Of a DNA stretch of 64,000 nucleotides, positions 1 through 8,021 are shown piece by piece; within the stretch, counting starts at the first letter, position 1, and each line of letters opens with the position of its first letter. Source of the DNA: CAYNND01 sp964528735 (GTDB lineage: Bacteria > Patescibacteriota > Minisyncoccia > Phycocordibacterales > UBA2100); contig CAZGUV010000003.1 in assembly GCA_964528735.1 (NCBI GenBank), forward strand, positions 1-64,000. The letters are read 5' to 3'. The notes under the pieces are model-generated. The model ran no database searches and was not told where the DNA came from. It saw only the letters and a list, made by a program, of their open reading frames with translations. The translations under genes and the position numbers were made by a program.

Positions 1-50
1 AGCATACTCACTATGCTCAATAAAGCCGTACGCTATGGTATATTCACATG

Positions 51-602
51 ATGATACCGACCAAAGAACAGGCCCAGGAGATTTTGTTCGCTCATGTGCA
101 GGACACCTACCAACGACACCACGCACTCATGGTGGGTACGGCGCTACAGGGTTATGCAGAAAAGTTTGGAGAAGATGCACACCTCTGGTTTCTTACTGGA
201 TATCTGCATGATATAGATTTTCAGGAGCACCCTCAGCAGCATCCAGGTGAGTCACTCAAATGGTTTAAGGAATGGGGCTATCCTGAGTCACTCATTCATG
301 CAGTCGAAGCGCATGCATTTGGCTTTAACGGGTTCACTATTGAACCACAAACGAAGCTCGCGTCTGCGCTCATTGCATGCGACGAGGTATGCGGAATATT
401 CTACGCATACAGTAAAGTAAATCCGACACCATACGGAGAGATGAAACAGTCTTCCCTTTTAAAATGTATTCGAAAGGAAGGATTTGCACCGAAAATTTCT
501 CGCAAAGATATTGCCTATGGATGCGAAAAACTTGGAGTGACGCTGGAGGACCACATCTCAAACCTTATCTCCTTTTTCGCACAGCACCCGGTAGTACAGT
601 AG
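51..602 (+). CDS. HD-domain metal-dependent phosphohydrolase family protein
   Basis: This 183-residue protein carries the pattern of the HD superfamily: an early His near residue 24, the paired His-Asp in YLHDID around residue 53, a later His in EAHAFGF and an Asp in ACDEVCG near residue 110. HD proteins are usually metal-dependent phosphohydrolases; the substrate here cannot be read from sequence. Two ATGs lie at 48 and 51. A -10-like TATATT (39-44) ends 6 nt before the second, which I take as a leaderless start. It is convergent with the TfoX-like gene and overlaps its 3' end by 38 nt. Confidence 0.8.
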   Translation: MIPTKEQAQEILFAHVQDTYQRHHALMVGTALQGYAEKFGEDAHLWFLTGYLHDIDFQEHPQQHPGESLKWFKEWGYPESLIHAVEAHAFGFNGFTIEPQTKLASALIACDEVCGIFYAYSKVNPTPYGEMKQSSLLKCIRKEGFAPKISRKDIAYGCEKLGVTLEDHISNLISFFAQHPVVQ

Positions 603-930
603 GTTTTTTCCTTATTTTTGGTTTCTTTGTCGGAAGCGAGGTAGCGATGTCTATGAGTATCTCTGCGATATACCCACCCTCACGCAACATATCTTCAGGA
701 ACAATGTAGTAAGGCTTGGAGCCCGGATATGCTTCACCTTGTTCGCACATATCGGAAAGTACAGCGCTCGCAGGAAGAATCTTGACGAACAGAGTATCAT
801 CACAGATGAGTGCAACGACTTTTCCATTACAGTACAGCGCATACTCGCCAAACATCGCCCGTGTCGTAAAGGTCCTTGGAGCATTCAGTTTCTCGATGAT
901 GAACTCGACGGTTTCTTTTTGAGTAGCCAT
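565..930 (-). CDS. TfoX N-terminal domain protein
   Basis: This is a 121-residue protein matching the TfoX/Sxy N-terminal domain: an N-terminal helix, then TRAMFGEYALYC, the strand VVALICDDTLFVK, and PGSKPYYIVPEDML. It ends in a short Lys/Arg-rich tail. In gammaproteobacteria the family is tied to competence regulation; stand-alone N-terminal domains are widespread and their role is unknown. An ATG at 966 is possible, but the family match begins just after the ATG at 930. A TAGCAT box lies 7 nt before that ATG. The last 38 nt overlap the convergent HD gene. Confidence 0.8.
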   Translation of the reverse strand: MATQKETVEFIIEKLNAPRTFTTRAMFGEYALYCNGKVVALICDDTLFVKILPASAVLSDMCEQGEAYPGSKPYYIVPEDMLREGGYIAEILIDIATSLPTKKPKIRKKPTVLPGAVRKRR

Positions 931-966
931 AGCTTCTATGCTACTATGCCGAGCACTCAAAAACAC

Positions 967-1051
967 GGAGGAGTGGATGAGTGGTTTAAATCAACGGTTT
1001 ACTAAACCGTCGTTCCTCACGGAACCGCGAGTTCGAATCTCGCCTCCTCCG
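967..1051 (+). tRNA. tRNA-Ser with anticodon ACT
   Basis: A class II cloverleaf can be drawn completely. The acceptor stem GGAGGAG (967-973) pairs with CTCCTCC (1044-1050), and the discriminator is G1051. The D stem is GAT/ATC. The anticodon stem ACGGT/ACCGT closes the loop TTACTAA with anticodon A1001-C-T1003. A long variable arm (GTTCC/GGAAC) precedes the T arm GCGAG-TTCGAAT-CTCGC. CCA is not encoded. The long variable arm, G73 and A37 fit serine AGY decoding. The wobble base is A where G (GCT) is expected. Confidence 0.9.
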
Positions 1052-1110
1052 CACCATAACTTGCACATCGTCATGCGCATCTTTTCGTTGTTTTACACAT
1101 ACGAGTACAC

Positions 1111-2415
1111 CTACTTTTGATACTCACGCTCAATGCGCTTTGCAGAGCGTGAATGCATTGCAATAAATGATGTGCAGAGACCGATGAGTCCCGTGAGTGT
1201 AAACACGAGTGCCATGGCACGAACCTCTCCTGTTCCAAACCAAGGACCAATCGTCGTTGCACCTGCGCCTGTCGTCATAAACGGTATAAAGAAAAAGTGC
1301 GTGAGCGGACCGATAAGAAACGCCGTCAGAGGTGACGCCATCTGTTCTACCGTCTGAGCAAAACCGATAGTACGCCCATGCCGTTCTATAGGAATAATTT
1401 TCTGCAAAATTGTACTTTCTGCTGCTTCCGCAATCGGACCAAATATCATCCACACAAAAATACCGACCAGGAACACGACGGTTATGTTCGGGATAGTAAA
1501 GAGCATAGCAGTAGTCCATGCGATGGCATTGACTCTGAATAACGTCTTGATGGGGCTTTTCCCGAGTCCATATTTTGCTGTAACCAATCCTCCCATGATA
1601 AAGCCGGTTGAAAGGATTGCGAGCGATATACCCCACTTATCGACGCTCATATTTGAAAGTGCATACGAATCCATCAGCGCCATAAATACTCCCCCAAGAA
1701 AGTTGTTGAATGAGGTAAACAATATGAGCGATATAATCCCTGGCGTTTCGCGGAGCAAATCAAGCGTACCTTGCACATCTACAATTCCTGTCCCCTTTTC
1801 CTTTTTTGCATAAATAACATCCTTTGAACCAAACCGGAGTGTCGATATATGAAGCACGACAAAAAGTGTCGTTACGAGCGCACAGAGAACCGCAATACCC
1901 ATACCAAGGTATGCGATGGCAAGTCCACTCAACACTGACGTTGAGACAAATGAGATGCCCTGCACTGTCCCTACCAGCCCATTCACTTGCGGGCGCTCAT
2001 CGTCAGAAAAGAAAATACTCACAAAAGTGGTGAGTGCGATGGTGCGCATATTTCCGATAATACTCCCCACCATCATGACAACGATAAACGCCCACAGATA
2101 CACCGAAGAAGGATCAGCGAGCGCGCCGTCAGGAGCCGCATGGAAGATAAAGAAGCCGAGCACATAGAGAAACAATGAGAGGCTACTTGAAAGCAGCATC
2201 ACTATTTTCTTTTTGTTGTGGTCAACTATCGCGCCGAAAAAGAACGCAGTAAATGAGTTGAGTATTGCGAAAATACCCGCGATGAGTGACGTCGCAAGAA
2301 TCGAATGAGTTTCAAGGAAAACCCAAAACGTAAGCGCAAACCACACGAAAAGATTCGTTACTGTTGCGACAAGAGTATTGACGAGAATATGATTAAAGAC
2401 CGGAAGCGATGTCAT
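1111..2415 (-). CDS. MFS transporter (exporter-like)
   Basis: A 434-residue protein with about twelve hydrophobic segments and the layout of the major facilitator superfamily. The cytoplasmic loop between helices 2 and 3 reads GAIVDHNKKKIVM, a form of the MFS signature, and a GLGKSPIKTLFR loop lies at the mid-protein junction. Overall character is close to drug/H+ antiporter-3 type exporters, but no substrate can be assigned. ATGs at 2424 and 2415 are both in frame; a TAGAAT box ends 7 nt before 2415, favouring that start. The C-terminus is short and basic. Confidence 0.85.
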   Translation of the reverse strand: MTSLPVFNHILVNTLVATVTNLFVWFALTFWVFLETHSILATSLIAGIFAILNSFTAFFFGAIVDHNKKKIVMLLSSSLSLFLYVLGFFIFHAAPDGALADPSSVYLWAFIVVMMVGSIIGNMRTIALTTFVSIFFSDDERPQVNGLVGTVQGISFVSTSVLSGLAIAYLGMGIAVLCALVTTLFVVLHISTLRFGSKDVIYAKKEKGTGIVDVQGTLDLLRETPGIISLILFTSFNNFLGGVFMALMDSYALSNMSVDKWGISLAILSTGFIMGGLVTAKYGLGKSPIKTLFRVNAIAWTTAMLFTIPNITVVFLVGIFVWMIFGPIAEAAESTILQKIIPIERHGRTIGFAQTVEQMASPLTAFLIGPLTHFFFIPFMTTGAGATTIGPWFGTGEVRAMALVFTLTGLIGLCTSFIAMHSRSAKRIEREYQK

Positions 2416-2467
2416 CGTGAGCATTCTAGCGCGATTTTACTGAGAATACATCTGATATACTGGCTCA

Positions 2468-3292
2468 ATGAACGAACGAGGAGATAGACAAAATATGCCA
2501 AAGCCTCGAACTTTTATGGCATTACTCCTTGCAACACTTGCACATGCAGGATTTGCCGATGCACAGACCACCCCTGAACAACCTCGTGCACAGCAAGAGT
2601 CTACTCAACTGAAACGACGTGGTGCATTCCTCATACCAGGATGGGGTGGTCATCGAAACGACTTTTTACCGCTCAGTGAGATATTGAAGTCGCAAGGAGT
2701 TGTCGTGCATATCGCTGAGCTTCCTACCGCAAATGCACAGGAGACCGGCCAGCACGAAATGTCGAAAGAAGAATTCAAAACAGCTATCACAAAACTCTAC
2801 CAACAATTTCTTCATGATAACTCGCTCACTTCACGCGAGACGACGGTCATGGGAATCAGCTTCGGTGCATACCTCGCGTCGCACCTTGCATCTACCGAGA
2901 ATCCAGCACACGTCATCCTCAGAGCGCTCGCAGTATACCCAGATGGGACTCTTAGAGACCACGAGCCGATGTCTGGAGTTTTCGAAGCGGAACGCTATGC
3001 AGCCCTTAAACGCTTGCGTGCACAAGATAACTCATACGATTCTGAAGTGCTCGAACGGCTCAAGTCGTTCCGCGGGCATTTCTTATGCATTTACGGAACC
3101 GCGGATACCACTACCCCACCACAGATGGTCTTTCGACACTGCAGCGCAAACGAACAACCAACTATTGTAGAAGTCTATGGGGGCGGTCACACACTACACA
3201 GTGAGCACCAGCAACGCGTCCACACCTTTATCGACGCATGGCTGCAGAACCCATCAACTGCAGTTGCTACTGAACCGCTATCAAAAAAATAA
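2468..3292 (+). CDS. Secreted alpha/beta hydrolase
   Basis: A 274-residue protein with an N-terminal signal peptide (FMALLLATLAHAGFADA) and an alpha/beta-hydrolase core. The nucleophile elbow is GISFG near residue 128, the late strand carries GTADTTTPP with a candidate acid, and GGGHTL holds the candidate catalytic His near residue 240. Substrate is unknown. A TATACT box (2456-2461) ends 6 nt before ATG 2468. A second ATG at 2495 has a strong Shine-Dalgarno GAGGAGAT (2478-2485), so either start is possible; both keep the signal peptide. Confidence 0.75.
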   Translation: MNERGDRQNMPKPRTFMALLLATLAHAGFADAQTTPEQPRAQQESTQLKRRGAFLIPGWGGHRNDFLPLSEILKSQGVVVHIAELPTANAQETGQHEMSKEEFKTAITKLYQQFLHDNSLTSRETTVMGISFGAYLASHLASTENPAHVILRALAVYPDGTLRDHEPMSGVFEAERYAALKRLRAQDNSYDSEVLERLKSFRGHFLCIYGTADTTTPPQMVFRHCSANEQPTIVEVYGGGHTLHSEHQQRVHTFIDAWLQNPSTAVATEPLSKK

Positions 3293-3294
3293 TT

Positions 3295-3624
3295 TTATTT
3301 TTTCTTCGGCTTTTGCGCAACTTGTGCGTCAATCTCTTTCATTCGCGCCCTTACCATTCGCTTGAGTAGTGCTTTTGGTATTGCATCTCCTTTCGGGAAT
3401 TGAACTGCGCCCACACTTGTCTTAAATGATTTCAATTGTGCTTTAAATTGGGGTGTGATTCGTGAGCTGTACGGGTAATACCCAATATGCTCCTTGCAAT
3501 CCATATAGCATGCAACTATTTTTGTCTTGTACCGAAATGCCGGCATGCCATACGCGCGAGTTGATACGAATGTACCCGCTGACTGAATCGCCTCTTTTAA
3601 TTCTTTCAGTGTGTTATGCTTCAT
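3295..3624 (-). CDS. DUF1801 / YdhG-like protein
   Basis: A 109-residue protein with the DUF1801 pattern: AYGMPAFRYK near residue 25, then a Cys/His-containing HIGYYPYSS segment, LKSFKTSVGAVQFP, and a C-terminal PKALLKRMVRARMKE helix followed by a Lys tail. The fold is known in this family but no biochemical role is established. The start is set at 3624 because family similarity begins there and a TACAAT box lies 7 nt upstream. It is convergent with the hydrolase gene (2 nt between stops), and its promoter faces the Kazal/PKD gene. Confidence 0.8.
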   Translation of the reverse strand: MKHNTLKELKEAIQSAGTFVSTRAYGMPAFRYKTKIVACYMDCKEHIGYYPYSSRITPQFKAQLKSFKTSVGAVQFPKGDAIPKALLKRMVRARMKEIDAQVAQKPKKK

Positions 3625-3690
3625 GAAGTATATTGTAGCGCCTCGATGACCGTAATTGACTCGCCAGACGCTCTGTTGTAGGGTTAAACC

Positions 3691-4593
3691 ATGAAAGCTG
3701 TATTTGTCAAAATAGCGCTTATTACTAGCCTCGCGGTGCCTTCGTTTGCGTACGCAATCATCGCACCATCTCCTGTTTGTACACAAGAATATGCACCTGT
3801 CTGTGGCCAGAAATATGCTCAATCAGGCATTACTCGTGTGACCTATGGAAACATGTGCCAGCTCAACGCGGACGGAGCTCAGTTTATGAGTCATGGGACA
3901 TGTGAACAGATTCCTTACTACCCCTACTATCCGTACAATCCGCAGCCATATAACCCGTACTACTATGGTTCAGCTCCGACTATTCAGTCATTCACTGGAC
4001 CGACAACACTCCGAACAAACGAGAGTGGTACTTGGTATATAAATGTAGGCAGTTCGACGGGTAACCTCACCTATTCAATCTCATGGGGTGATGAAATGAA
4101 CTATGCGTACGCGAATTCATACAATCAACCGTCATATACGTCTCAGCAGACAACCTACACGCACAGCTATTCAAATCCAGGAACATATACTGTGCGCATT
4201 ACTGCACGTGACACTATCGGACGAACTACTCAAGCAACAGCAACGGTAACGGTATACAACTCAAATAATACATACTACCCGACATACCCATACAACCAAT
4301 ACCAGTACCCAAACTACAATTACAACTATTGGTGGAATACTAACAACAACACATACACCAACACATACGACGACGTGAACAACTGGAATTACTGGTGGGA
4401 AACTTCATACACACCGCAGACGTACTACAACAACTACAACCAGTACACCTACCCACAGTACAACTACGACAATTACTCAGATTACTACGGCTATGGATCC
4501 TCATACGGAGGTCAGTACAACAACTACTATACTAACTACAATAATTACGACGACAGCGGGTGGTATCCAAACTACTCATATACGTGGTACTAA
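3691..4593 (+). CDS. Secreted Kazal-type/PKD protein with Tyr/Asn-rich tail
   Basis: A 300-residue protein with a signal peptide (about 1-22). Next comes a Cys-rich module CTQEYAPVCG...TYGNMCQL...GTC (about 30-72) matching Kazal-type inhibitor spacing with fewer cysteines. A short Tyr/Pro linker leads to a PKD-like domain (about 90-190; SISWGDE, TYTHSYSNPGTYTVRITARD). The last 105 residues are almost entirely Tyr, Asn, Thr, Pro and Trp. It is probably exported and surface-located; binding partners are unknown. A TAGGGT box sits 6 nt before the ATG, and a strong hairpin terminator follows. Confidence 0.8.
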   Translation: MKAVFVKIALITSLAVPSFAYAIIAPSPVCTQEYAPVCGQKYAQSGITRVTYGNMCQLNADGAQFMSHGTCEQIPYYPYYPYNPQPYNPYYYGSAPTIQSFTGPTTLRTNESGTWYINVGSSTGNLTYSISWGDEMNYAYANSYNQPSYTSQQTTYTHSYSNPGTYTVRITARDTIGRTTQATATVTVYNSNNTYYPTYPYNQYQYPNYNYNYWWNTNNNTYTNTYDDVNNWNYWWETSYTPQTYYNNYNQYTYPQYNYDNYSDYYGYGSSYGGQYNNYYTNYNNYDDSGWYPNYSYTWY

Positions 4594-4594
4594 C

Positions 4595-4620
4595 AAAAAG
4601 CACCCCTCGGGGTGCTTTTT
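4595..4620. terminator. Bidirectional intrinsic terminator
   Basis: AAAAAGCACCCC pairs perfectly with GGGGTGCTTTTT across a two-base spacer, with A and T runs on both sides. It lies between the convergent Kazal/PKD and DUF305 genes and can serve both. Confidence 0.9.
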
Positions 4621-4626
4621 GACGAA

Positions 4627-5046
4627 CTAATACCACTCACTCAGCCATTGCTTTTGCATCTCGATTTCTTTGCTTTGCAGTGCGATAATATCGTTTGCAA
4701 ATTGTACGAGCTCGGGTCGTGTCGTGCCTTTGAGCAACTCTCTCGACATATCAACTGCCCCTTGGTGATGTGCAATCATATCTTTGAGGAAAGTCTTTTC
4801 GAGTTCATCTCCTGTTTTACCTCTCAACCGCGCTGTCATGTCCATCATCATGTCTTGCATGCCTTGTGGCATGTTATGCATCATGCTTCCATCTTGCATC
4901 ATGTGCATACCGCCACTCTGGGCAATCGCGCCGCGCTGATAATCGTTCAAAGGCCCTGCACCGAACAACCGCAAAAATGGTGCATGCCATGCGAGCGATA
5001 CCAGTAATAGACCACCAAGAATAAAAGTCATTATTTTATAGTTCAT
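4627..5046 (-). CDS. DUF305 family protein
   Basis: A 139-residue protein with one N-terminal membrane anchor or signal (about 5-22), a Met/His-rich stretch (GGMHMMQDGSMMHNM) and the DUF305 core with FLKDMIAHHQGAVDMSREL and a C-terminal helix. The HH motif and Met-rich segment suggest metal contact at the cell surface, possibly copper; this is inference from the family. A TAAAAT box ends 6 nt before the ATG. Confidence 0.85.
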   Translation of the reverse strand: MNYKIMTFILGGLLLVSLAWHAPFLRLFGAGPLNDYQRGAIAQSGGMHMMQDGSMMHNMPQGMQDMMMDMTARLRGKTGDELEKTFLKDMIAHHQGAVDMSRELLKGTTRPELVQFANDIIALQSKEIEMQKQWLSEWY

Positions 5047-5081
5047 ATCAATATTTTAGAGTAAGTAAGAGCGGAGAGAAT

Positions 5082-5411
5082 TTATGGCGCTTTGGGATTC
5101 AAAATTCCTCGCCTAAATAGTTCAACAAAAAATCTCGCTCTTTCCTTTTGGTATTGAGAGTACACGGCGACTCTCACCTGCGAGAAGCAGTACAGTACAA
5201 ACAGACACACAAAAAAATGAACTGCCGCATACTGCTGACTCTCCGAAAGAGCAAAGCCACTCATTGTCGCGATGCATTCAGTATGTGCTGATTGCTGGTG
5301 TGGGCAATGCGCACCTTGCATGAAGATCATCGAAAAAAAGTGTACATACGCACATGCGAGAAGTGTACAAAATATGACGGCGATAGAGGGTATGTGCCGT
5401 GAGTGCACCAT
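5082..5411 (-). CDS. Small membrane protein, family not recognised
   Basis: A 109-residue protein with two clear hydrophobic segments (about 9-31 and 63-80), joined by a loop containing three Cys and four His (CPHQQSAHTEC). The C-terminus is basic. I recognise no family. It has its own leaderless-type promoter: TACACT ends 6 nt before the ATG. It lies between DUF305 and the riboflavin genes, on the same strand as both. Confidence 0.6.
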   Translation of the reverse strand: MVHSRHIPSIAVIFCTLLACAYVHFFSMIFMQGAHCPHQQSAHTECIATMSGFALSESQQYAAVHFFVCLFVLYCFSQVRVAVYSQYQKERARFFVELFRRGILNPKAP

Positions 5412-5433
5412 ACCCTGAGTGTATCACGCTAGA

Positions 5434-5892
5434 TTAGAGCATCGAAAGTGCTGCCGTGGCCGCCTCTCTACCTTTATTGCCAGGGCCCTTTTTCGATCGC
5501 TCGAGCGCCTGCTCAAGTGTGTTTGGAGTAAGCACACCAAAAGCTACTGGCTTTCCGTATTGAATCATGAGTGTCTGCAACGCATGCGCAACAGATAGTG
5601 AGATATACTCATCATGCTTTGTTTCACCCTTCAGTACACACCCGAGCGCTATAACCGCATCAACCTTTTTTGATGCAAGCAAGCGGCGGCATGCAAGCGG
5701 TATCTCAAACCCTCCCGGGACATGTACTTTTACAATATGTTTTTGCTGAACGCCTGATTCGTGGAGCACCTCCAGCGCTCCAGCAAGAAGCCCGTGGGTG
5801 ACATCATAATTATAGTCTGAAATGACAATACCAACTTTCACTTTTGTAAGTCCTTGGAGCTTTTTTGCGTGTACTGCTTCGTTTCGTCTCAT
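5434..5892 (-). CDS. ribH: 6,7-dimethyl-8-ribityllumazine synthase
   Basis: A 152-residue protein of normal length for lumazine synthase. It condenses 5-amino-6-ribitylaminouracil with 3,4-dihydroxy-2-butanone 4-phosphate in the penultimate step of riboflavin synthesis. Visible motifs are the N-terminal SDYN, the VPGGFEIP loop, GCVLKGETKHDEY with the catalytic His, and the C-terminal GNKGREAA. It lies 16 nt downstream of the riboflavin synthase gene in the same operon. ribA/B and ribD are not nearby. Confidence 0.95.
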   Translation of the reverse strand: MRRNEAVHAKKLQGLTKVKVGIVISDYNYDVTHGLLAGALEVLHESGVQQKHIVKVHVPGGFEIPLACRRLLASKKVDAVIALGCVLKGETKHDEYISLSVAHALQTLMIQYGKPVAFGVLTPNTLEQALERSKKGPGNKGREAATAALSML

Positions 5893-5908
5893 AGTGTCGG
5901 ATATCCTA

Positions 5909-6487
5909 TCACGCTTTCGACAGATATGCTCTCAAGAGAAAATCTGTCTCAATATTGACTCGAGCTCCCTTCTCGAGACTCCCGAGTGTAGTCGCGTGCG
6001 CTGTATGAGGTATGAGACTCACGACACAACCAGTAACAGTTTTTTGAGCGATAGTAAGACTCACCCCGTCAACTGCAATTGAGCCTTTGCGCACAATAAA
6101 CTTTCGCTCGCGTGCGTCAATTCGCAAGGATATATTCCAGGCATTTTTTTTCTTTGTAACATGCTCGACTATTCCGATACTACTTATGTGACCCTGCACA
6201 AGATGCCCATGCACTCTATCCCCGAAGACAAGCGAGCGCTCAAGATTCACCTCAGTCCCCTTTTGGAAAGAACTGCACGTTGTTGCCATAAGCGACTCTT
6301 TCATATATACGACCGTAAACTCTTTTGAGTTAGACGAAACCACCGTTGAACAAATCCCATGGACTGAGACACTATCACCAATCGCATGCTTCCATTGGGT
6401 TGGGTTTTGAATCCGCACTTCTTTCCCTACACCATCAGCACGTACTGAGGTTACACGACTCTTCTTCTCTACAATGCCTGCAAACAT
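5909..6487 (-). CDS. ribE: Riboflavin synthase alpha chain
   Basis: A 192-residue protein with the two tandem lumazine-binding barrels of riboflavin synthase: MFAGIVE at the start, and the second repeat beginning near GHLVQGHISSIGIVE (about residue 95). It dismutates two lumazine molecules to riboflavin. TAGAGT ends 6 nt before the ATG, so ribE-ribH appears to be a leaderless operon. The 5' end overlaps upstream sequence of the divergent OmpA-like gene. It is also called ribC in some species. Confidence 0.93.
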   Translation of the reverse strand: MFAGIVEKKSRVTSVRADGVGKEVRIQNPTQWKHAIGDSVSVHGICSTVVSSNSKEFTVVYMKESLMATTCSSFQKGTEVNLERSLVFGDRVHGHLVQGHISSIGIVEHVTKKKNAWNISLRIDARERKFIVRKGSIAVDGVSLTIAQKTVTGCVVSLIPHTAHATTLGSLEKGARVNIETDFLLRAYLSKA

Positions 6488-6569
6488 GCGACTACTCTAC
6501 GCACTCGACATAAAAATGCAATATATTCAGACTATACCGTCAAGTCCTCGCGATGATACACTGAGAATG

Positions 6570-7079
6570 ATGGAACACCTGTATGCTCAGAAACGCTTCC
6601 TCTTCGCTCTTTCTATCACCTGTTTCTGGGGACTCGCTTGTTCATACTGGTATATATGTATGCTGAAGAATGCCTGTGCTCCTGAGCCGGTACCGGTCAT
6701 CCAGATATTGAATCCAGATAGTGTTTGGAATGAGGTCCAACACACACCACTACTTGTGTACTTTAATGCGCACGAAGATACGATTATGAAAGAAACCATA
6801 GAACAAAAAATTCGCGCTTTGGCACAATACATGAACACACATCCATCTGCGCATATTGCAATTACTGGCCATACACAGATGCACCAAGACGAATCTGTCG
6901 CACGCGCTCTCGGCAAGCAGCACGCAGAAAAAATAAAGATTCTATTCGTATCTCTCGGGGCAGCCCCCGCATCAGTCCGAACATTCACTCGAGGGGATAG
7001 CATGCTTGCCGCTCCCGAATCATCACCCGATGGTGCCGCGCTTAATCGTCGTGCAGTTATTTCAATTTTTAGTAATTAG
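6570..7079 (+). CDS. Membrane-anchored OmpA/MotB-like domain protein
   Basis: A 169-residue protein with one N-terminal membrane segment (FALSITCFWGLACSYWYICM) and a C-terminal OmpA-like peptidoglycan-binding domain: LLVYFNAHEDTI, HIAITGHT, a long helix ending GKQHAEKIKILFVSLG, and the closing NRRAVISI. Such domains bind diaminopimelate in peptidoglycan. In-frame ATGs exist from 6474; TACACT (6556-6561) ends 8 nt before ATG 6570, which I chose. The stop is 10 nt before the helix-hairpin-helix gene, so the two are probably one operon. Confidence 0.7.
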   Translation: MEHLYAQKRFLFALSITCFWGLACSYWYICMLKNACAPEPVPVIQILNPDSVWNEVQHTPLLVYFNAHEDTIMKETIEQKIRALAQYMNTHPSAHIAITGHTQMHQDESVARALGKQHAEKIKILFVSLGAAPASVRTFTRGDSMLAAPESSPDGAALNRRAVISIFSN

Positions 7080-7089
7080 CAATCAAAAT

Positions 7090-7521
7090 ATGTTTACATC
7101 AATGAACCCCCTCGGACGCGACACGGCACTGCTCGAGATACTCATCATGCTTATCGGTTCGTTTGTGTTGGGGTATTGGGTGCGATGGTATACAAGCACA
7201 ACCCTACACTCACAGAGCACAGCGCCGTCTCAAGTAAACAAGCACACACCAGAAACAACGCGCAAGAAAGACGACCTGAAGAAAATTGAAGGGATAGGGC
7301 CTGCGATTGAACGACTCCTCAACAACAATGGTATTCTCACATTCGATACACTCGCACGAAAGACATCAACGGAGCTCCGAGCGATACTCGAAACAGCCGG
7401 CACGCAATTCGCCCAGCATGAATGTGAAAGTTGGCCACGCCAAGCAGAGCTTGCTCGTGACGGAAAGTGGGCAGAGTTCGAAGTATTTGTGTCACACATC
7501 ATAAATAGTCGCTATAAATAG
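7090..7521 (+). CDS. Membrane-anchored helix-hairpin-helix protein
   Basis: A 143-residue protein with one N-terminal transmembrane helix (about 15-36), a polar linker and a helix-hairpin-helix core starting DDLKKIEGIGPAIERLL. It ends in a conserved SWPRQAELARDGKWAEF tail. From general knowledge, this HhH-plus-tail module is often found fused to or next to OmpA-like proteins in other bacteria, and here it directly follows one. DNA binding is possible from the HhH motif but not shown. Start 7090 was chosen to exclude non-homologous upstream codons. Confidence 0.7.
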   Translation: MFTSMNPLGRDTALLEILIMLIGSFVLGYWVRWYTSTTLHSQSTAPSQVNKHTPETTRKKDDLKKIEGIGPAIERLLNNNGILTFDTLARKTSTELRAILETAGTQFAQHECESWPRQAELARDGKWAEFEVFVSHIINSRYK

Positions 7522-7565
7522 ATATCATAGACGCTTTCAAGAGTGAGGTAGTATACTAAGTATGT

Positions 7566-8021
7566 ATGGACGAGCGAATTCTGAAAGACAACTCAAAGAT
7601 TGCCATCGATGTTGAGCAGGAGCCTGGTCTTCGCCCAAGCCAAAAATTCTATACTTTTTCTCTTATCGGCCTTGACTCGACACGAAGTGGTTTCGCTGAA
7701 GTATCATTTGATACATTTTCTAGTGAAGCTGACCGGATGCATATCCAGGAGCTTCCTTCTTTCATCGCTGAAATGATACCGGTAGGTGCTCGTTTTGGTC
7801 TTATCAATACCTTTTACCCAAATGGCATCAACGAAACCACCGACTCACGAATGCGCTCAGGCGCTGGCTCCGCACTCTTTGAAGAGATTACAAAATGCGC
7901 ACAGAGCGAAGGTGCGCACTATATTGTCGGAGGCTCTGCATCCCCTACTGCCCAACAATTTTTAAAGAAGAAAGGATTTTCACTCATTGGAGATTACTGG
8001 TTTGTACAAAAAATATCATGA
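7566..8021 (+). CDS. GNAT-like acetyltransferase family protein
   Basis: A 151-residue protein whose C-terminal half fits the acetyl-CoA-binding part of a GNAT fold: RMRSGAGSALFEEITKCAQSEG (pyrophosphate-loop-like turn and helix), then AQQFLKKKGFSLIGDYWFV. The N-terminal half is divergent, so the assignment is moderate and no substrate is visible. TATACT (7552-7557) lies 8 nt before the ATG. The stop overlaps the next gene's start (ATGA), making this the first gene of a phosphoesterase-recG operon. Confidence 0.55.
   Translation: MDERILKDNSKIAIDVEQEPGLRPSQKFYTFSLIGLDSTRSGFAEVSFDTFSSEADRMHIQELPSFIAEMIPVGARFGLINTFYPNGINETTDSRMRSGAGSALFEEITKCAQSEGAHYIVGGSASPTAQQFLKKKGFSLIGDYWFVQKIS

Noticed and set aside
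967..1051. tRNA-Leu reading of the class II tRNA
   Set aside because: A shifted anticodon would require breaking the perfect 5-bp ACGGT/ACCGT stem, and the discriminator G fits Ser, not Leu.
2495..3292. Shine-Dalgarno-directed start at 2495 for the hydrolase as the only start
   Set aside because: GAGGAGAT is a good Shine-Dalgarno, but the TATACT box puts the transcript start at the 2468 ATG as in many other genes here. I kept 2468 and note 2495 as the alternative.
4263..4590. Tyr/Asn-rich end of the Kazal/PKD gene as a non-coding repeat
   Set aside because: The frame stays open to a proper stop directly before the terminator and codon choice is consistent, so it is a low-complexity protein tail.
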